Origin: an uncultured Burkholderiales bacterium | GTDB taxonomy: Bacteria; Pseudomonadota; Gammaproteobacteria; Burkholderiales; Burkholderiaceae_C | DNA length: 64,000 nt | Direction of reading: 5' to 3' | Assembly: GCA_903870145.1 (NCBI GenBank) | Contig: CAIQBO010000030.1 | Span: forward strand, 70,823 to 134,822 | Part shown: positions 53,832-62,930 of the stretch, one piece after another | Layout of the letters: each line of letters opens with the position of its first letter | How positions within the stretch are numbered: the stretch's first letter is position 1 | Program-made: the position numbers and the translations under genes | The notes under the pieces: generated by a model | Database searches by the model: none | The model's input: the letters and a program-made list of their open reading frames with translations, nothing else | Told to the model about the DNA's origin: nothing

Positions 53832-55568
53832 ATGACACAAGCCCCACGCAAAAAACCTGAAGACCTTCGCAGTCAACAATGGTTTGGACGGCAAGACCGT
53901 GATGGCTTTGCTTACCGCAGTTGGGTCAAAGGCAAAGGTGTGCCGCATGACCAATTTGATGGCCGCCCAGTGATCGGCATTTGCAACACCTTCAGTGAAC
54001 TCACGCCCTGCAACTCGCACTTTCGCACCTTGGCCGAGCAAGTCAAAATTGGTGTCTATGAAGCGGGTGGTTTCCCTCTGGAATTTCCCGTGATGTCTTT
54101 GGGCGAAACACTGCTTCGCCCAACCGCCATGCTGTACCGCAACTTGGCCTCGATGGATGTGGAAGAAAGCATTCGCGGCAATCCAATTGACGGCGTCGTG
54201 CTGCTCATGGGCTGCGACAAAACCACACCCTCTTTGCTGATGGGCGCTTCGAGCGTTGACTTGCCAACCATCGGTGTCTCCGGGGGCCCCATGCTCAACG
54301 GCAAATGGCGCGGCAAAGAACTCGGCTCAGGCACTGGGGTTTGGAGCATGAGCGAGCAAGTGCGCGCAGGCACTCTCAAATTGCAAGAATTTTTTGAAGC
54401 TGAAAGCTGCATGCACAGAAGCCACGGCCACTGCATGACCATGGGCACGGCCAGCACCATGGCCAGCATGGTCGAAGCTTTGGGCATTGGTTTGCCAGGC
54501 AACGCCGCTTACCCTGCTGTTGACGGAAGGCGCAATGTTTTGGCGCGTCAAGCGGGTCGGCGCATCGTGGAGATGGTGCACACTGACCAGACCATTTCTC
54601 AAGTCCTGACGCGTGAGGCTTTTGAAAATGCCATCTGCACACTGGCCGCTATTGGTGGTTCGACCAATGCGGTGATTCACCTGATTGCCATTGCCAGGCG
54701 CTTGGGCATTGGGCTAACCATAGACGACTTTGAAAAATTGGCCAGCGACTTGCCTTGCTTGGTCAACTTGCAACCCTCTGGCGAGCACCTGATGGAAGAC
54801 TTTTGCTACGCCGGCGGCCTGCCCGTGGTGATGAAAGAAATTCAGCACTTGTTGCACCGCGACATCGTGACGGTGAGCGGCCAAACAGTTTCAGAAAACA
54901 TTGCCAGTGCCGAGAATTTTGACCCCCGTGTGATTAAAAAATTCGACGCACCATTCAAAGAAAAAGCCGGCATTGCCATATTGCGCGGCAATTTGGCCCC
55001 CCGCGGCGCGGTCATCAAACCCAGCGCTGCCACCCCCGCCTTGATGGTTCACACCGGGCGTGCTGTGGTCTTTGAGGACAGCAACGATTTCCACAAACGC
55101 ATCGACGACGAGTCTTTGGACGTCGACGAAAACTGCATCTTGGTCTTGAAAAATTGCGGCCCCAAAGGCTACCCCGGCATGGCCGAAGTGGGCAACATGC
55201 CACTGCCCCCGAAGGTCTTGCGAAAAGGCATCACAGACATGGTTCGCATCAGCGATGCCCGCATGAGCGGTACCGCTTACGGCACCGTGGTATTGCATAC
55301 GACACCTGAAGCCGCTGCCGGCGGGCCCTTGGCGATTGTGCAAAACGGCGACATGATTGAGCTCAATGTGCCCCAGCGCAAACTGCAACTCTTGATCAGC
55401 GATGCAGAACTTCAAGCCCGTTTGTCCAAATGGCAAAAGCCCGAGCCTCCTTTGAAATCGGGTTATTGGAAGCTTTATGTAGACACCGTGCTGCAAGCAG
55501 ACGAAGGCTGCGACCTCGATTTCTTGGTGGGCAAACGCGGCGCCTTTGTGCCCAAAGACAACCACTGA
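53832..55568 (+). CDS. IlvD/Edd-family aldonate dehydratase (L-arabinonate dehydratase-like)
   Basis: A 578-residue Fe-S dehydratase, close in length and sequence style to L-arabinonate/D-xylonate/galactonate dehydratases (about 579 residues). Cluster cysteines are in SELTPCNSHF, LLMGCDKTTPS and HRSHGHCMTMGTASTM. The C-terminal swivel domain has GPKGYPGMAEVG and SDARMSGTAYG. It is not the biosynthetic IlvD type. With KDG and KDGal kinases downstream, it probably dehydrates a hexonate or pentonate to a 2-keto-3-deoxy acid. It heads the plus-strand operon. Confidence 0.9.
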   Translation: MTQAPRKKPEDLRSQQWFGRQDRDGFAYRSWVKGKGVPHDQFDGRPVIGICNTFSELTPCNSHFRTLAEQVKIGVYEAGGFPLEFPVMSLGETLLRPTAMLYRNLASMDVEESIRGNPIDGVVLLMGCDKTTPSLLMGASSVDLPTIGVSGGPMLNGKWRGKELGSGTGVWSMSEQVRAGTLKLQEFFEAESCMHRSHGHCMTMGTASTMASMVEALGIGLPGNAAYPAVDGRRNVLARQAGRRIVEMVHTDQTISQVLTREAFENAICTLAAIGGSTNAVIHLIAIARRLGIGLTIDDFEKLASDLPCLVNLQPSGEHLMEDFCYAGGLPVVMKEIQHLLHRDIVTVSGQTVSENIASAENFDPRVIKKFDAPFKEKAGIAILRGNLAPRGAVIKPSAATPALMVHTGRAVVFEDSNDFHKRIDDESLDVDENCILVLKNCGPKGYPGMAEVGNMPLPPKVLRKGITDMVRISDARMSGTAYGTVVLHTTPEAAAGGPLAIVQNGDMIELNVPQRKLQLLISDAELQARLSKWQKPEPPLKSGYWKLYVDTVLQADEGCDLDFLVGKRGAFVPKDNH

Positions 55569-55616
55569 GTTTTCACACAAAATCACGCATTCGAATTTCT
55601 TTTTTGGACTCAACTC

Positions 55617-56621
55617 ATGAAACTATTGATCACCGGCGGCGCAGGCTTTTTGGGTGCCCGCTTGGCCCGCGAAATCCTCCAAAAAGGCGAGCTTTGCGGA
55701 CAAGCCATTGACGAGCTTCACATTGCCGACTTGTTTCCCGCACCCGCCGATTTGCTGGCCGACCCGCGCGTGCACAGCCACGCCGGTCCCATGATGACGC
55801 AAAGCAGTTTGTTTGAAACCGGCTTTGACGGCGTGTTCCACTTGGCCTCTGCGGTGTCAGGGGAGTGCGAGCTAGATTTCGATTTAGGCCTGCGCTCCAA
55901 CTTAGACAGCACCCGCTGCTTGCTTGACGGCCTGCGCAAAGCGGGCAATGTGCCGCGCATGGTGTTTGCCAGCTCGGTAGCGGTTTTTGGCCCCGACCCC
56001 AGCAACCCCATGCCTGACCGAGTGGCCGATAACACTTTGCCCTCGCCTCAAACTTCCTACGGCACGCACAAGTTGATGCTGGAGTATTTGGTTGCCGACT
56101 ACACGCGCAAGGGCTACATCGATGGCCGCTCGGCGCGTTTGATGACGGTGGCCGTGCGCCCTGGAAAACCCAATGGTGCAGCCTCTTCTTTTTTCAGCGG
56201 CATCATCCGCGAGCCTTTGGCCGGTGTGGACACTGTCTGCCCTGTGGATGCCAGCGTCTCGCATGCAGTCTCCTCCCCCGGCAAGACCATTCAAGGCTTG
56301 ATGACGGTGTTTGAGGCCACCCGGGAGGCCATGGGAGGTCGCATGGCGCTGAATTTACCTGGCTTGAACATCACAGTCAGCGAGATGCTGCAAGCCCTGG
56401 AAGATGTGGCTGGCCCCGAAGTGCGTCAGCGCGTGAAATTTGTGCGCAATGAGCAAATTGCTGCCATTGTGGCCAACTGGGCAAAGGGGGGCACCGCAGA
56501 TCGCGCATTGGCACTGGGCTTGAAACCAGACGCCTCCTACAAAGACATCATTGCCCAATACATTGCAGATTGCGCGCAACCCCATTACCCCGAAGGCGCT
56601 TTGAAAGGCCTGAGGCACTGA
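55617..56621 (+). CDS. DenD-like NAD-dependent sugar-acid dehydrogenase (SDR)
   Basis: A 334-residue extended SDR protein resembling D-erythronate dehydrogenase DenD. The NAD-binding TGGAGFLG is at residues 7-14, the catalytic Tyr148-Lys152 in SYGTHK, and VFASSVAVFGP provides the Ser. DenD normally works with the kinase DenK and the decarboxylase DenC in four-carbon acid catabolism; neither is present. It lies 48 bases after the dehydratase gene. It may instead oxidise a sugar or aldonate feeding the dehydratase. Confidence 0.82.
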   Translation: MKLLITGGAGFLGARLAREILQKGELCGQAIDELHIADLFPAPADLLADPRVHSHAGPMMTQSSLFETGFDGVFHLASAVSGECELDFDLGLRSNLDSTRCLLDGLRKAGNVPRMVFASSVAVFGPDPSNPMPDRVADNTLPSPQTSYGTHKLMLEYLVADYTRKGYIDGRSARLMTVAVRPGKPNGAASSFFSGIIREPLAGVDTVCPVDASVSHAVSSPGKTIQGLMTVFEATREAMGGRMALNLPGLNITVSEMLQALEDVAGPEVRQRVKFVRNEQIAAIVANWAKGGTADRALALGLKPDASYKDIIAQYIADCAQPHYPEGALKGLRH

Positions 56622-56634
56622 ACTCGAGCCCTGC

Positions 56635-57630
56635 ATGAAAGCAGCACTTCCCAACGACAGGGCTTGGCATGTGCTTGCATTGGGCGAGGCCATGGTGGAG
56701 TTCAATCAACTTCAAAGTTCAGCGCAGCAGTACCAACAAGGTTTTGGCGGCGACACCAGCAATGCGGTCATTGCAGCAGGTCGGGCTGGCGCAACAACTG
56801 CCTATTTAACACGCTGCGGTGCGGATTTTTTTGGTGATGCATTGATGCAATTGTGGCGCCAAGAAAATGTCAACACGCAAGCCTGCGAAAGAACTCCCAA
56901 TGCCCCCACGGGGGTTTACTTCGTCACCCACAGCAACGCAGGCCATGCCTTTCACTACCTGCGCGCAGGGTCTGCCGCCAGCCAAATGACACCCCACTGG
57001 CTGACGCAAAAACCAGCCGCACAAGAGGGCTTGACGCCTGCAGAAATTTTGAAAAATTCCAAATGGCTGCATGTCTCTGGCATCACATTGGCCATTTCTG
57101 AATCGGCTTGTGACACCGGTTTAGCAGCCATGCAGATGGCCCGCGACGCTGGCACACAAGTCTCTTTCGATGTCAACTTGCGCTTGAAACTTTGGTCTTT
57201 GCAACGGGCCCAAGACATGGTGGTCAAAGCCATTGCCTTGAGTGACTTGTTCCTTCCAAGTTTGGAAGACATGACGGCCTTGATAGGGCTGAACGAGCCC
57301 GATGAAATTTTGGACTGGAGCCATGCACAAGGAGCCCGTCAAGTTGTTTTGAAGTTAGGCCCGGCTGGCGCGCGCATCAGCCCGCATGCACAGCACCCTG
57401 AGCAAAGACAAACGATTCTCGGGCGATCCGTCACGGCCCTTGATGCCACGGGTGCGGGTGATTGTTTTTGTGGCAATTTGCTGGCACGTTTGGCCGCAGG
57501 TGACACGTTGCCCCAAGCAGCGCGCTACGCCAATGCGGCCGCATCCCTCTCGGTGCAAGTTCTGGGTGCGGTGCAATCCATGCCAAGGCCGCAGGCTGTG
57601 ATGGCTGTTTTGAACGCGAGTGCTGCATGA
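56635..57630 (+). CDS. kdgK: 2-keto-3-deoxygluconate kinase (PfkB family)
   Basis: A 331-residue ribokinase-fold sugar kinase. It has GEAMVEF at the start, GFGGDTSNAVIAAGRAG with the PfkB glycine pair near 38, FDVNLRLKLW near 178 and the catalytic base Asp276 in DATGAGDCF. The substrate is inferred from similarity to KDG kinases and from the cluster. The stop overlaps the next kinase gene by 4 bases. Confidence 0.87.
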   Translation: MKAALPNDRAWHVLALGEAMVEFNQLQSSAQQYQQGFGGDTSNAVIAAGRAGATTAYLTRCGADFFGDALMQLWRQENVNTQACERTPNAPTGVYFVTHSNAGHAFHYLRAGSAASQMTPHWLTQKPAAQEGLTPAEILKNSKWLHVSGITLAISESACDTGLAAMQMARDAGTQVSFDVNLRLKLWSLQRAQDMVVKAIALSDLFLPSLEDMTALIGLNEPDEILDWSHAQGARQVVLKLGPAGARISPHAQHPEQRQTILGRSVTALDATGAGDCFCGNLLARLAAGDTLPQAARYANAAASLSVQVLGAVQSMPRPQAVMAVLNASAA

Positions 57631-58550
57631 GCCGACATCTCATTGCCATCGACTGGGGCACATCCTCCCTGCGCGGCGTGCTGATGGACTCGCAAGCGCA
57701 AGTGCTTGAAAAGCGCGCATTTCCTCAAGGCATTTTGAGCGTGCCTGCTGGCCAGTTTCAAAACGTGTTTGAGCAGCGCTTTGGCGACTGGATGACGCCA
57801 GGCACTTTGTGCTTGATCTCCGGCATGGCGGGCTCTCGGCAAGGCTGGCGAGAAGCGCCCTACTGCCCTTGCCCTGCCGGTTTTGAAGACCTCGCAGCAC
57901 ACTTGCAATGGATTGAAAAAGACCAGCTGGCGCTGGTGCCCGGCTTGTCCATTTGGCATGCCTGGACACCTGACGTGATGCGCGGGGAGGAAGTGCAAAT
58001 ATTCGGTGCATTGCACAGTTTGCAACTGCAAGACGCGCAATTCATTTTGCCAGGCACGCACAGCAAATGGGCCGAAGTTCGCGCGGGGCAAATCAGGCAA
58101 TTTAAAACCTACATGACGGGCGAATTTTTTGCATTGCTCACTCAGCATTCAATTTTGGCTAAAACATGTTTACCCGATGCACCGTGGAAAAAAGATATCT
58201 TTCTGCAAGGCGTTTCGCAAAGCCAATGTGACGGTGGTCTCTTGCACCACGCCTTCACCGCACGCAGTTTGGCTTTGTTTGAAAAACTCGGCCCTGCACA
58301 ATCGAGCAGCTACATTTCGGGCTTGCTGATAGGAGAAGAAATTCGATCTGCACGAGAGGGGAAAAGGCAAGGTGATGCGCCCCCTCTTGACTTGCTGATA
58401 TTGGGCAATTCGCAATTGAGCCTGCGTTACGCATGCGCCTTGGAGGCGCTGGGCTTGGCTTGCCAAACTTTGTCAGACGAAGTCACATGGGCCGGCTTGT
58501 TTGCTTTGGCGCACAATTTGTTTCCTCAAGATTTCAAGGCAACAGCATGA
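57627..58550 (+). CDS. dgoK: 2-dehydro-3-deoxygalactonokinase
   Basis: A 307-residue ASKHA-fold DgoK. It shows IAIDWGTSSLRGVLMD at the N-terminus, SGMAGSRQGWREAPYCPCP near 70, the LPGTHSKWAEV segment near 140, and TYMTGEFFALLTQHSIL. It phosphorylates 2-keto-3-deoxygalactonate in the De Ley-Doudoroff pathway. It lies between the KDG kinase and the aldolase, with 4-base overlaps on both sides. Confidence 0.93.
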   Translation: MSRHLIAIDWGTSSLRGVLMDSQAQVLEKRAFPQGILSVPAGQFQNVFEQRFGDWMTPGTLCLISGMAGSRQGWREAPYCPCPAGFEDLAAHLQWIEKDQLALVPGLSIWHAWTPDVMRGEEVQIFGALHSLQLQDAQFILPGTHSKWAEVRAGQIRQFKTYMTGEFFALLTQHSILAKTCLPDAPWKKDIFLQGVSQSQCDGGLLHHAFTARSLALFEKLGPAQSSSYISGLLIGEEIRSAREGKRQGDAPPLDLLILGNSQLSLRYACALEALGLACQTLSDEVTWAGLFALAHNLFPQDFKATA

Positions 58551-59197
58551 CCTCTTCACCCGTTAGCGCGGCTGCGCAATTGTTCGAACACTTAGATGCC
58601 TTGCCTTTGATTGCAATCTTGCGCGGCATCACCCCTGCAGAGTCCCAAAGCGTCGGCCAAGCCTTGGTGTTGGCAGGGTTTGGTTTGATCGAAGTGCCAT
58701 TGAATTCACCCGACCCCTTGAAAAGCATTCAAATCTTGGCCGAGCATTGCCCCAGCGCTTTGATCGGTGCGGGAACTGTGCTCACAGCGCAGCAAGTCAG
58801 AGATGTCAAAGCCGCCGGTGGTCGTTTGATCATTTCTCCCAATATGTCGCCCGATGTGGTCTGCGAGGCTGTCAACTTGGGGCTGGCGTGTTTGCCTGGC
58901 GTAGCCACGCCCTCTGAAGCTTTTACGGCTCTGGCATTGGGTGCTCATGGGCTTAAATTATTTCCCGCTGAAATGATCACGCCAGCTGTGCTCAAAGCGC
59001 TGCGTGCTGTGCTCCCTGCGTCAACGCGTTTGCTGCCCGTGGGGGGCATCAGCACGTACAACATGGCACCGTTCCGCCAGGCCGGCGCCAGCGGGTTTGG
59101 CATTGGCTCAGCGCTTTACGCACCTGGCAAAGATGTCCAAGCTGTAACAGAAGCGGCCACTTCTTTTGTCCACGCTTGGCGCAGCACACCAACTTGA
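58547..59197 (+). CDS. dgoA: 2-dehydro-3-deoxy-6-phosphogalactonate aldolase
   Basis: A 216-residue class I aldolase of the KDPG/KDPGal family. PLIAILRGITPAES is the typical DgoA start (Glu near 32), GLIEVPLNSPDPLKSI distinguishes it from Eda, and the Schiff-base Lys137 lies in HGLKLFPAE. It yields pyruvate and glyceraldehyde 3-phosphate. The start overlaps the dgoK stop by 4 bases. An Eda paralogue lies 440 bases beyond, on the other strand. Confidence 0.93.
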   Translation: MTSSPVSAAAQLFEHLDALPLIAILRGITPAESQSVGQALVLAGFGLIEVPLNSPDPLKSIQILAEHCPSALIGAGTVLTAQQVRDVKAAGGRLIISPNMSPDVVCEAVNLGLACLPGVATPSEAFTALALGAHGLKLFPAEMITPAVLKALRAVLPASTRLLPVGGISTYNMAPFRQAGASGFGIGSALYAPGKDVQAVTEAATSFVHAWRSTPT

Positions 59198-59225
59198 ATT
59201 TTAAAAAAACGGCACAATCACTTCC

Positions 59226-59612
59226 ATGAGAATTCTGCACACCATGCTTCGCGTTGGCAATCTTCAACGCTCGATCGATTTTTACACCCAAGTCATGGGC
59301 ATGCAATTGCTCAAAACTTCTGAGAACCCAGCCCACAAATACTCGCTGGCTTTTTTGGGTTATGGCAGCAACCCCGAGCATGCCGAGTTGGAGTTGACTT
59401 ACAACTGGGGCACAGAGAGTTACGAGATGGGCAGCGCCTACGGCCACATCGCCATTGGGGTGCCTGACGCTTATGCCGCATGCGAGAAAATTCGCCATGC
59501 CGGCGGTAAAGTCACGCGTGAGGCTGGGCCCGTTGCAGGGGGCAGCACTGTGATCGCTTTTGTGACCGACCCCGATGGCTACAAAGTCGAGTTGATTCAA
59601 CGCACTTTTTAA
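59226..59612 (+). CDS. gloA: Lactoylglutathione lyase (glyoxalase I)
   Basis: A 128-residue VOC-fold metalloenzyme that converts the methylglyoxal-glutathione hemithioacetal to S-lactoylglutathione. It has [20 protein letters not shown] with the first metal His near residue 5, [16 protein letters not shown] with a Glu ligand, GHIAIGVPD, and the final [14 protein letters not shown] with the catalytic Glu. Methylglyoxal arises from triose phosphates, so its place after the aldolase gene is sensible, with 28 bases between. Confidence 0.93.
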   Translation: MRILHTMLRVGNLQRSIDFYTQVMGMQLLKTSENPAHKYSLAFLGYGSNPEHAELELTYNWGTESYEMGSAYGHIAIGVPDAYAACEKIRHAGGKVTREAGPVAGGSTVIAFVTDPDGYKVELIQRTF

Positions 59613-59613
59613 T

Positions 59614-59629
59614 TGGCGCTGGGTCGCCA
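59614..59629. terminator. Short bidirectional hairpin between gloA and eda
   Basis: TGGCG pairs with CGCCA around CTGGGT, flanked by TTTTTAAT on the left and TTTAAAAAA on the right, so a T or A tract is available for either strand. It fills the 27-base gap between the two convergent stops. The stem has only five base pairs. Confidence 0.45.
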
Positions 59630-59639
59630 TTTAAAAAAT

Positions 59640-60284
59640 TCACCGCTTGATTTGGCTGGCTTGACGGGCCAGCGTTTCAATGCGCGCCCAGTCGCCTTGT
59701 GCCATGGCATCTGCAGGCACCAGCCACGAGCCGCCCACACAAAGCACATTGGGCAAGCTCAAAAACTCAGCTGCATTTTCAGACGTCACCCCACCCGTAG
59801 GGCAAAAACGCACATCAAAGAAGGGGCCAGACCAAGCTTTGAGCATGGCAGGGCCACCGGCTTGCATGGCTGGGAAAAATTTCAGTTCGGTGTATCCGCC
59901 CTCTTGCGCCAGCATGATCTCGCTGCCCGTGGCAACGCCTGGCAGCAATGCCAAGCCATGGTCGCGGCATGCTTGTCCAAGCGCAGGTGTGTAGCCTGGA
60001 CTGACGGCAAATTGCGCACCGGCATTGACCGCCGCTTGGGCATCGGCCGCAGTTCGCACCGTTCCTGCGCCAACCACCGCTTGCGGCACGGCTTTGGCAA
60101 TCGCCTCCATGCAGGCCAGTGCCTGGGGCGTTCGCAAAGTGACCTCGAGCATGCGAATGCCGCCGGCCACCAAGGCGCGTGCCATGGGCACAGCATGCGC
60201 CACATCGTGCAGCACGATCACGGGAATGACTGGAGCGTCTTGCATCACTTGCAAGGCAGACAAACGATCTAGGGTTACAGCCAT
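59640..60284 (-). CDS. eda: KDPG/KHG aldolase Eda
   Basis: Entner-Doudoroff aldolase of 214 residues: 2-keto-3-deoxy-6-phosphogluconate to pyruvate and glyceraldehyde 3-phosphate. Landmarks are PVIVLHDVAHAVPMARAL, MLEVTLRTPQALA with the catalytic Glu near 47, VGAGTV, and the Schiff-base Lys135 in YTELKFFPA. CPTGGVTSENAAEFL binds phosphate. The ATG at 60284 lies inside the end of edd (10-base overlap), so it is coupled to edd. Confidence 0.95.
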   Translation of the reverse strand: MAVTLDRLSALQVMQDAPVIPVIVLHDVAHAVPMARALVAGGIRMLEVTLRTPQALACMEAIAKAVPQAVVGAGTVRTAADAQAAVNAGAQFAVSPGYTPALGQACRDHGLALLPGVATGSEIMLAQEGGYTELKFFPAMQAGGPAMLKAWSGPFFDVRFCPTGGVTSENAAEFLSLPNVLCVGGSWLVPADAMAQGDWARIETLARQASQIKR

Positions 60285-62122
60285 GTGCAGGCTCCTTCTT
60301 CGGCTTTGAGCGCGTTGCGGCGCATGTTGGCAAACAACTCGCGGCCCATGCCGCAGCTGTTTTGTGATTGCAATTGTGCCGGCATAGTGGCTGGCGTGCG
60401 AGCGTTCCAAACGGCATCATCGACCAAGACATTCAAAGTGCCTTCAATGGCATCCAAACGGATCACATCACCATCTTGCACGCGCGCCAAAGGCCCGCCC
60501 GATAAGGCCTCGGGTGAAACATGGATGGCCGCTGGAATTTTGCCTGAGGCACCGCTCATGCGCCCGTCAGTGACCAAGGCCACCTTGTAGCCCTTACCTT
60601 GCAACACCGCCAAGGGGGGGGTGAGTTTGTGCAACTCGGGCATGCCATTGGCTTGCGGGCCTTGCCAGCGCAGCACACACACCATGTCATGCTCCATTTG
60701 ACCGGCTTGAAAAGCTGCGAGTATTTGCTCTTGAGACTCAAACACCCGCGCCGGGGCTTGGATCACATGCAAAGCCTCGGGCACCGCAGAAATTTTGATC
60801 ACGCTGCGGCCCAGATTACCTTTCAACAAGCGCAAGCCGCCGCTGGCGCTGAAGGGTGCTGAGGTGGGTCGCAGAACACCCAGGTCTTTTGATTCACCGC
60901 TGCCTTGCCAAGACAATTGGCCCTCAGCATGCGATGGGATGCGCGTGAACTCACGCAAACCACCGGCGCGCACCGTGAGTACATCTTCATGCATGAAACC
61001 TGCATCGAGCAATTGGCCGATCACATAGCCCGGGCCGCCTGCAGCTTGAAACTGATTCACATCAGCACTGCCGTTGGGGTACACGCGCGCCAGCAATGGA
61101 GCCACATCTGACAAAGCAGAAAAATCGTCCCAATCAATCGTCAAACCAGCAGCGCGGGCCACTGCCACCCAGTGAATCAAATGGTTGGTCGAGCCGCCTG
61201 TGGCCAACAATGCCACCATGGCATTGACGATGCACCGCTCGTCGACCAATTTGCCAATGGGCGTGAATTGGCGGGTCTTGGTCAATGCCAAAACAGTGCG
61301 CACCGACTCTCGTGTTAAATCTTCACGCATGCCGTCTGCCGGGTTGATGAAGGCCGTGCCGGGCACATGCAGGCCCATGGCTTCGAGCAGCATTTGGTTG
61401 CTGTTGGCGGTGCCATAAAAGGTGCAGGTGCCTTCGGCATGGTAAGCCGCAGATTCGGCCTGCAGCAAAGCCTCACGGCCCACCAAGCCTTGCGCAGCTT
61501 GCTCGCGCACCTTGGCTTTGTCATTGTTGGACAAGCCGCTGCTCATGGGTCCGGCGGGTACAAAAACAGCAGGCAAGTGGCCAAACTGCAATGCACCGAT
61601 CAACAGGCCGGGCACAATTTTGTCGCACACACCGAGCAACAAAACGGCATCAAACACATCGTGGCTGAGGCTGACTGCGGTGGCCATGGCGATCACATCG
61701 CGACTGAACAAACTCAACTCCATGCCGGGGGTGCCTTGCGTGACACCGTCGCACATGGCCGGCACACCGCCAGCAACTTGCGCAGTCGCACCCCACTTGC
61801 GCGCCTCGTCTTTGATAAGTTCTGGATAATGGGCAAACGGCGCATGGGCCGATAACAAATCGTTGTACGCCGTGATGACGCCGATGTTGGGGCCACGAAC
61901 TTCTTGTGCGACCACAGCAATGGCCGACAAGCCCGTAGCGCGTGTTTTGTCGCCTGCGGGCATGGCTGCAAAAGCATGCGCCACATTGGCGCAACCCATG
62001 CGATCTGCGCCAGGCGCGCGCATGGCCATCGCGTCCAATTGCTGCAAATAGGCTTGCCGCTGTGCTTGGCTTCGCTTTGCAATGCGAGCGGTGACTTGGG
62101 CGACAGTGGCATTCAGTAGCAT
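60275..62122 (-). CDS. edd: Phosphogluconate dehydratase
   Basis: First Entner-Doudoroff enzyme, 6-phosphogluconate to KDPG, 615 residues, the usual Edd length. Cluster residues are in [35 protein letters not shown] and [19 protein letters not shown]. The C-terminal domain has [22 protein letters not shown] palindrome of HexR type lies 36 bases upstream. It forms a two-gene operon with eda. Confidence 0.96.
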   Translation of the reverse strand: MLLNATVAQVTARIAKRSQAQRQAYLQQLDAMAMRAPGADRMGCANVAHAFAAMPAGDKTRATGLSAIAVVAQEVRGPNIGVITAYNDLLSAHAPFAHYPELIKDEARKWGATAQVAGGVPAMCDGVTQGTPGMELSLFSRDVIAMATAVSLSHDVFDAVLLLGVCDKIVPGLLIGALQFGHLPAVFVPAGPMSSGLSNNDKAKVREQAAQGLVGREALLQAESAAYHAEGTCTFYGTANSNQMLLEAMGLHVPGTAFINPADGMREDLTRESVRTVLALTKTRQFTPIGKLVDERCIVNAMVALLATGGSTNHLIHWVAVARAAGLTIDWDDFSALSDVAPLLARVYPNGSADVNQFQAAGGPGYVIGQLLDAGFMHEDVLTVRAGGLREFTRIPSHAEGQLSWQGSGESKDLGVLRPTSAPFSASGGLRLLKGNLGRSVIKISAVPEALHVIQAPARVFESQEQILAAFQAGQMEHDMVCVLRWQGPQANGMPELHKLTPPLAVLQGKGYKVALVTDGRMSGASGKIPAAIHVSPEALSGGPLARVQDGDVIRLDAIEGTLNVLVDDAVWNARTPATMPAQLQSQNSCGMGRELFANMRRNALKAEEGACTWL

Positions 62123-62156
62123 GAAGGGGTGCCTGTGAAGGTGGAAGAATGGGTTT

Positions 62157-62173
62157 ATGTAACAAAGTTACAT
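62157..62173. promoter_or_regulatory. HexR-like palindrome upstream of edd
   Basis: ATGTAAC-AAA-GTTACAT is a perfect 17-base dyad, 35 bases before the edd ATG. It differs at two positions from the known HexR consensus (TGTAAT, three A/T, ATTACA), and HexR controls edd-eda in several proteobacteria. Further GTTAC/GTAAC words occur at 62182-62186, 62216-62220 and 62227-62231 in the same 141-base gap. Confidence 0.6.
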
Positions 62174-62263
62174 GTCGAATGGTAACTCGAGAACCGTCTT
62201 TTGTGTCGTCCACCAGTTACCAACGGGTTACGAAAATATTTTTAGCGGCAAAATAGGCCATTC

Positions 62264-62905
62264 ATGCAGACCCCCATCACCCCATCCGCACGATCTGACC
62301 AAGCGCTGAGCGAGCCCACCCGCGAAGGTCTGCAAAAGCACTGGCCGCCGGGGCAAGACCTGTGGGTCTTTGGCTATGCCTCCTTGATTTGGCGCCCAGA
62401 GTTTGAAGTGACTGAGCGCCACTTGACACGCGTCTTGGGTTGGCACCGCGCCCTCAAAATGTGGAGTCATGTCAACCGCGGCAGTCCTGAATGCCCCGGG
62501 CTTGTTTTTGCATTGCTCTCGGGCGGCAGTTGCCAAGGCATGGTGTTTCGAATTCCTTCCAACAAAGTGGCACAAACCGCCGAGGACCTTTGGTTCAGAG
62601 AAATGCCCAACGAGGTCTATGCCCCCAGGTGGCTGCAGTGCCCCACGCCTGGCGGCCCTGTCAGCGCATTGGCTTTCACATTGCCCAGAAGCAGCCCCAG
62701 CTACACGGGGGATTTGTCTGCAGCCCAATACCAACAAATATTCCGTGAATCCAAAGGCCGCTACGGTACAACACTGGACTATGCACAACAAACTTATGAG
62801 AGTTTGTTAGCCCATGGCATTCAAGACAAATCACTGGCCGCCTTGTTAAGGCATGCACCACCATCCATGCCTGAGGTTGCTTCAAAAATTCTCAAGTGCC
62901 ATTAG
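62264..62905 (+). CDS. chaC: ChaC-type gamma-glutamylcyclotransferase
   Basis: A 213-residue ChaC protein that cleaves glutathione to 5-oxoproline and Cys-Gly. The signature LWVFGYASLIWRPEFEV is at about 33-49, with RHLTRVLGWHRALKMWSHVNRG following; the catalytic Glu is in WFREMPNEVYAPRW near 112. It is cytoplasmic. It diverges from edd and precedes pdxH by 25 bases. Confidence 0.91.
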   Translation: MQTPITPSARSDQALSEPTREGLQKHWPPGQDLWVFGYASLIWRPEFEVTERHLTRVLGWHRALKMWSHVNRGSPECPGLVFALLSGGSCQGMVFRIPSNKVAQTAEDLWFREMPNEVYAPRWLQCPTPGGPVSALAFTLPRSSPSYTGDLSAAQYQQIFRESKGRYGTTLDYAQQTYESLLAHGIQDKSLAALLRHAPPSMPEVASKILKCH

Positions 62906-62930
62906 GCCTTGCCATTAAAATTCAAAAACC

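Noticed and set aside
53832-55568. Biosynthetic dihydroxy-acid dehydratase IlvD
   Set aside because: Sequence motifs (SELTPCNSHF, HRSHGHCMTMGTAST) and the sugar-acid neighbourhood fit the catabolic aldonate dehydratase subgroup; no branched-chain amino acid genes are near.
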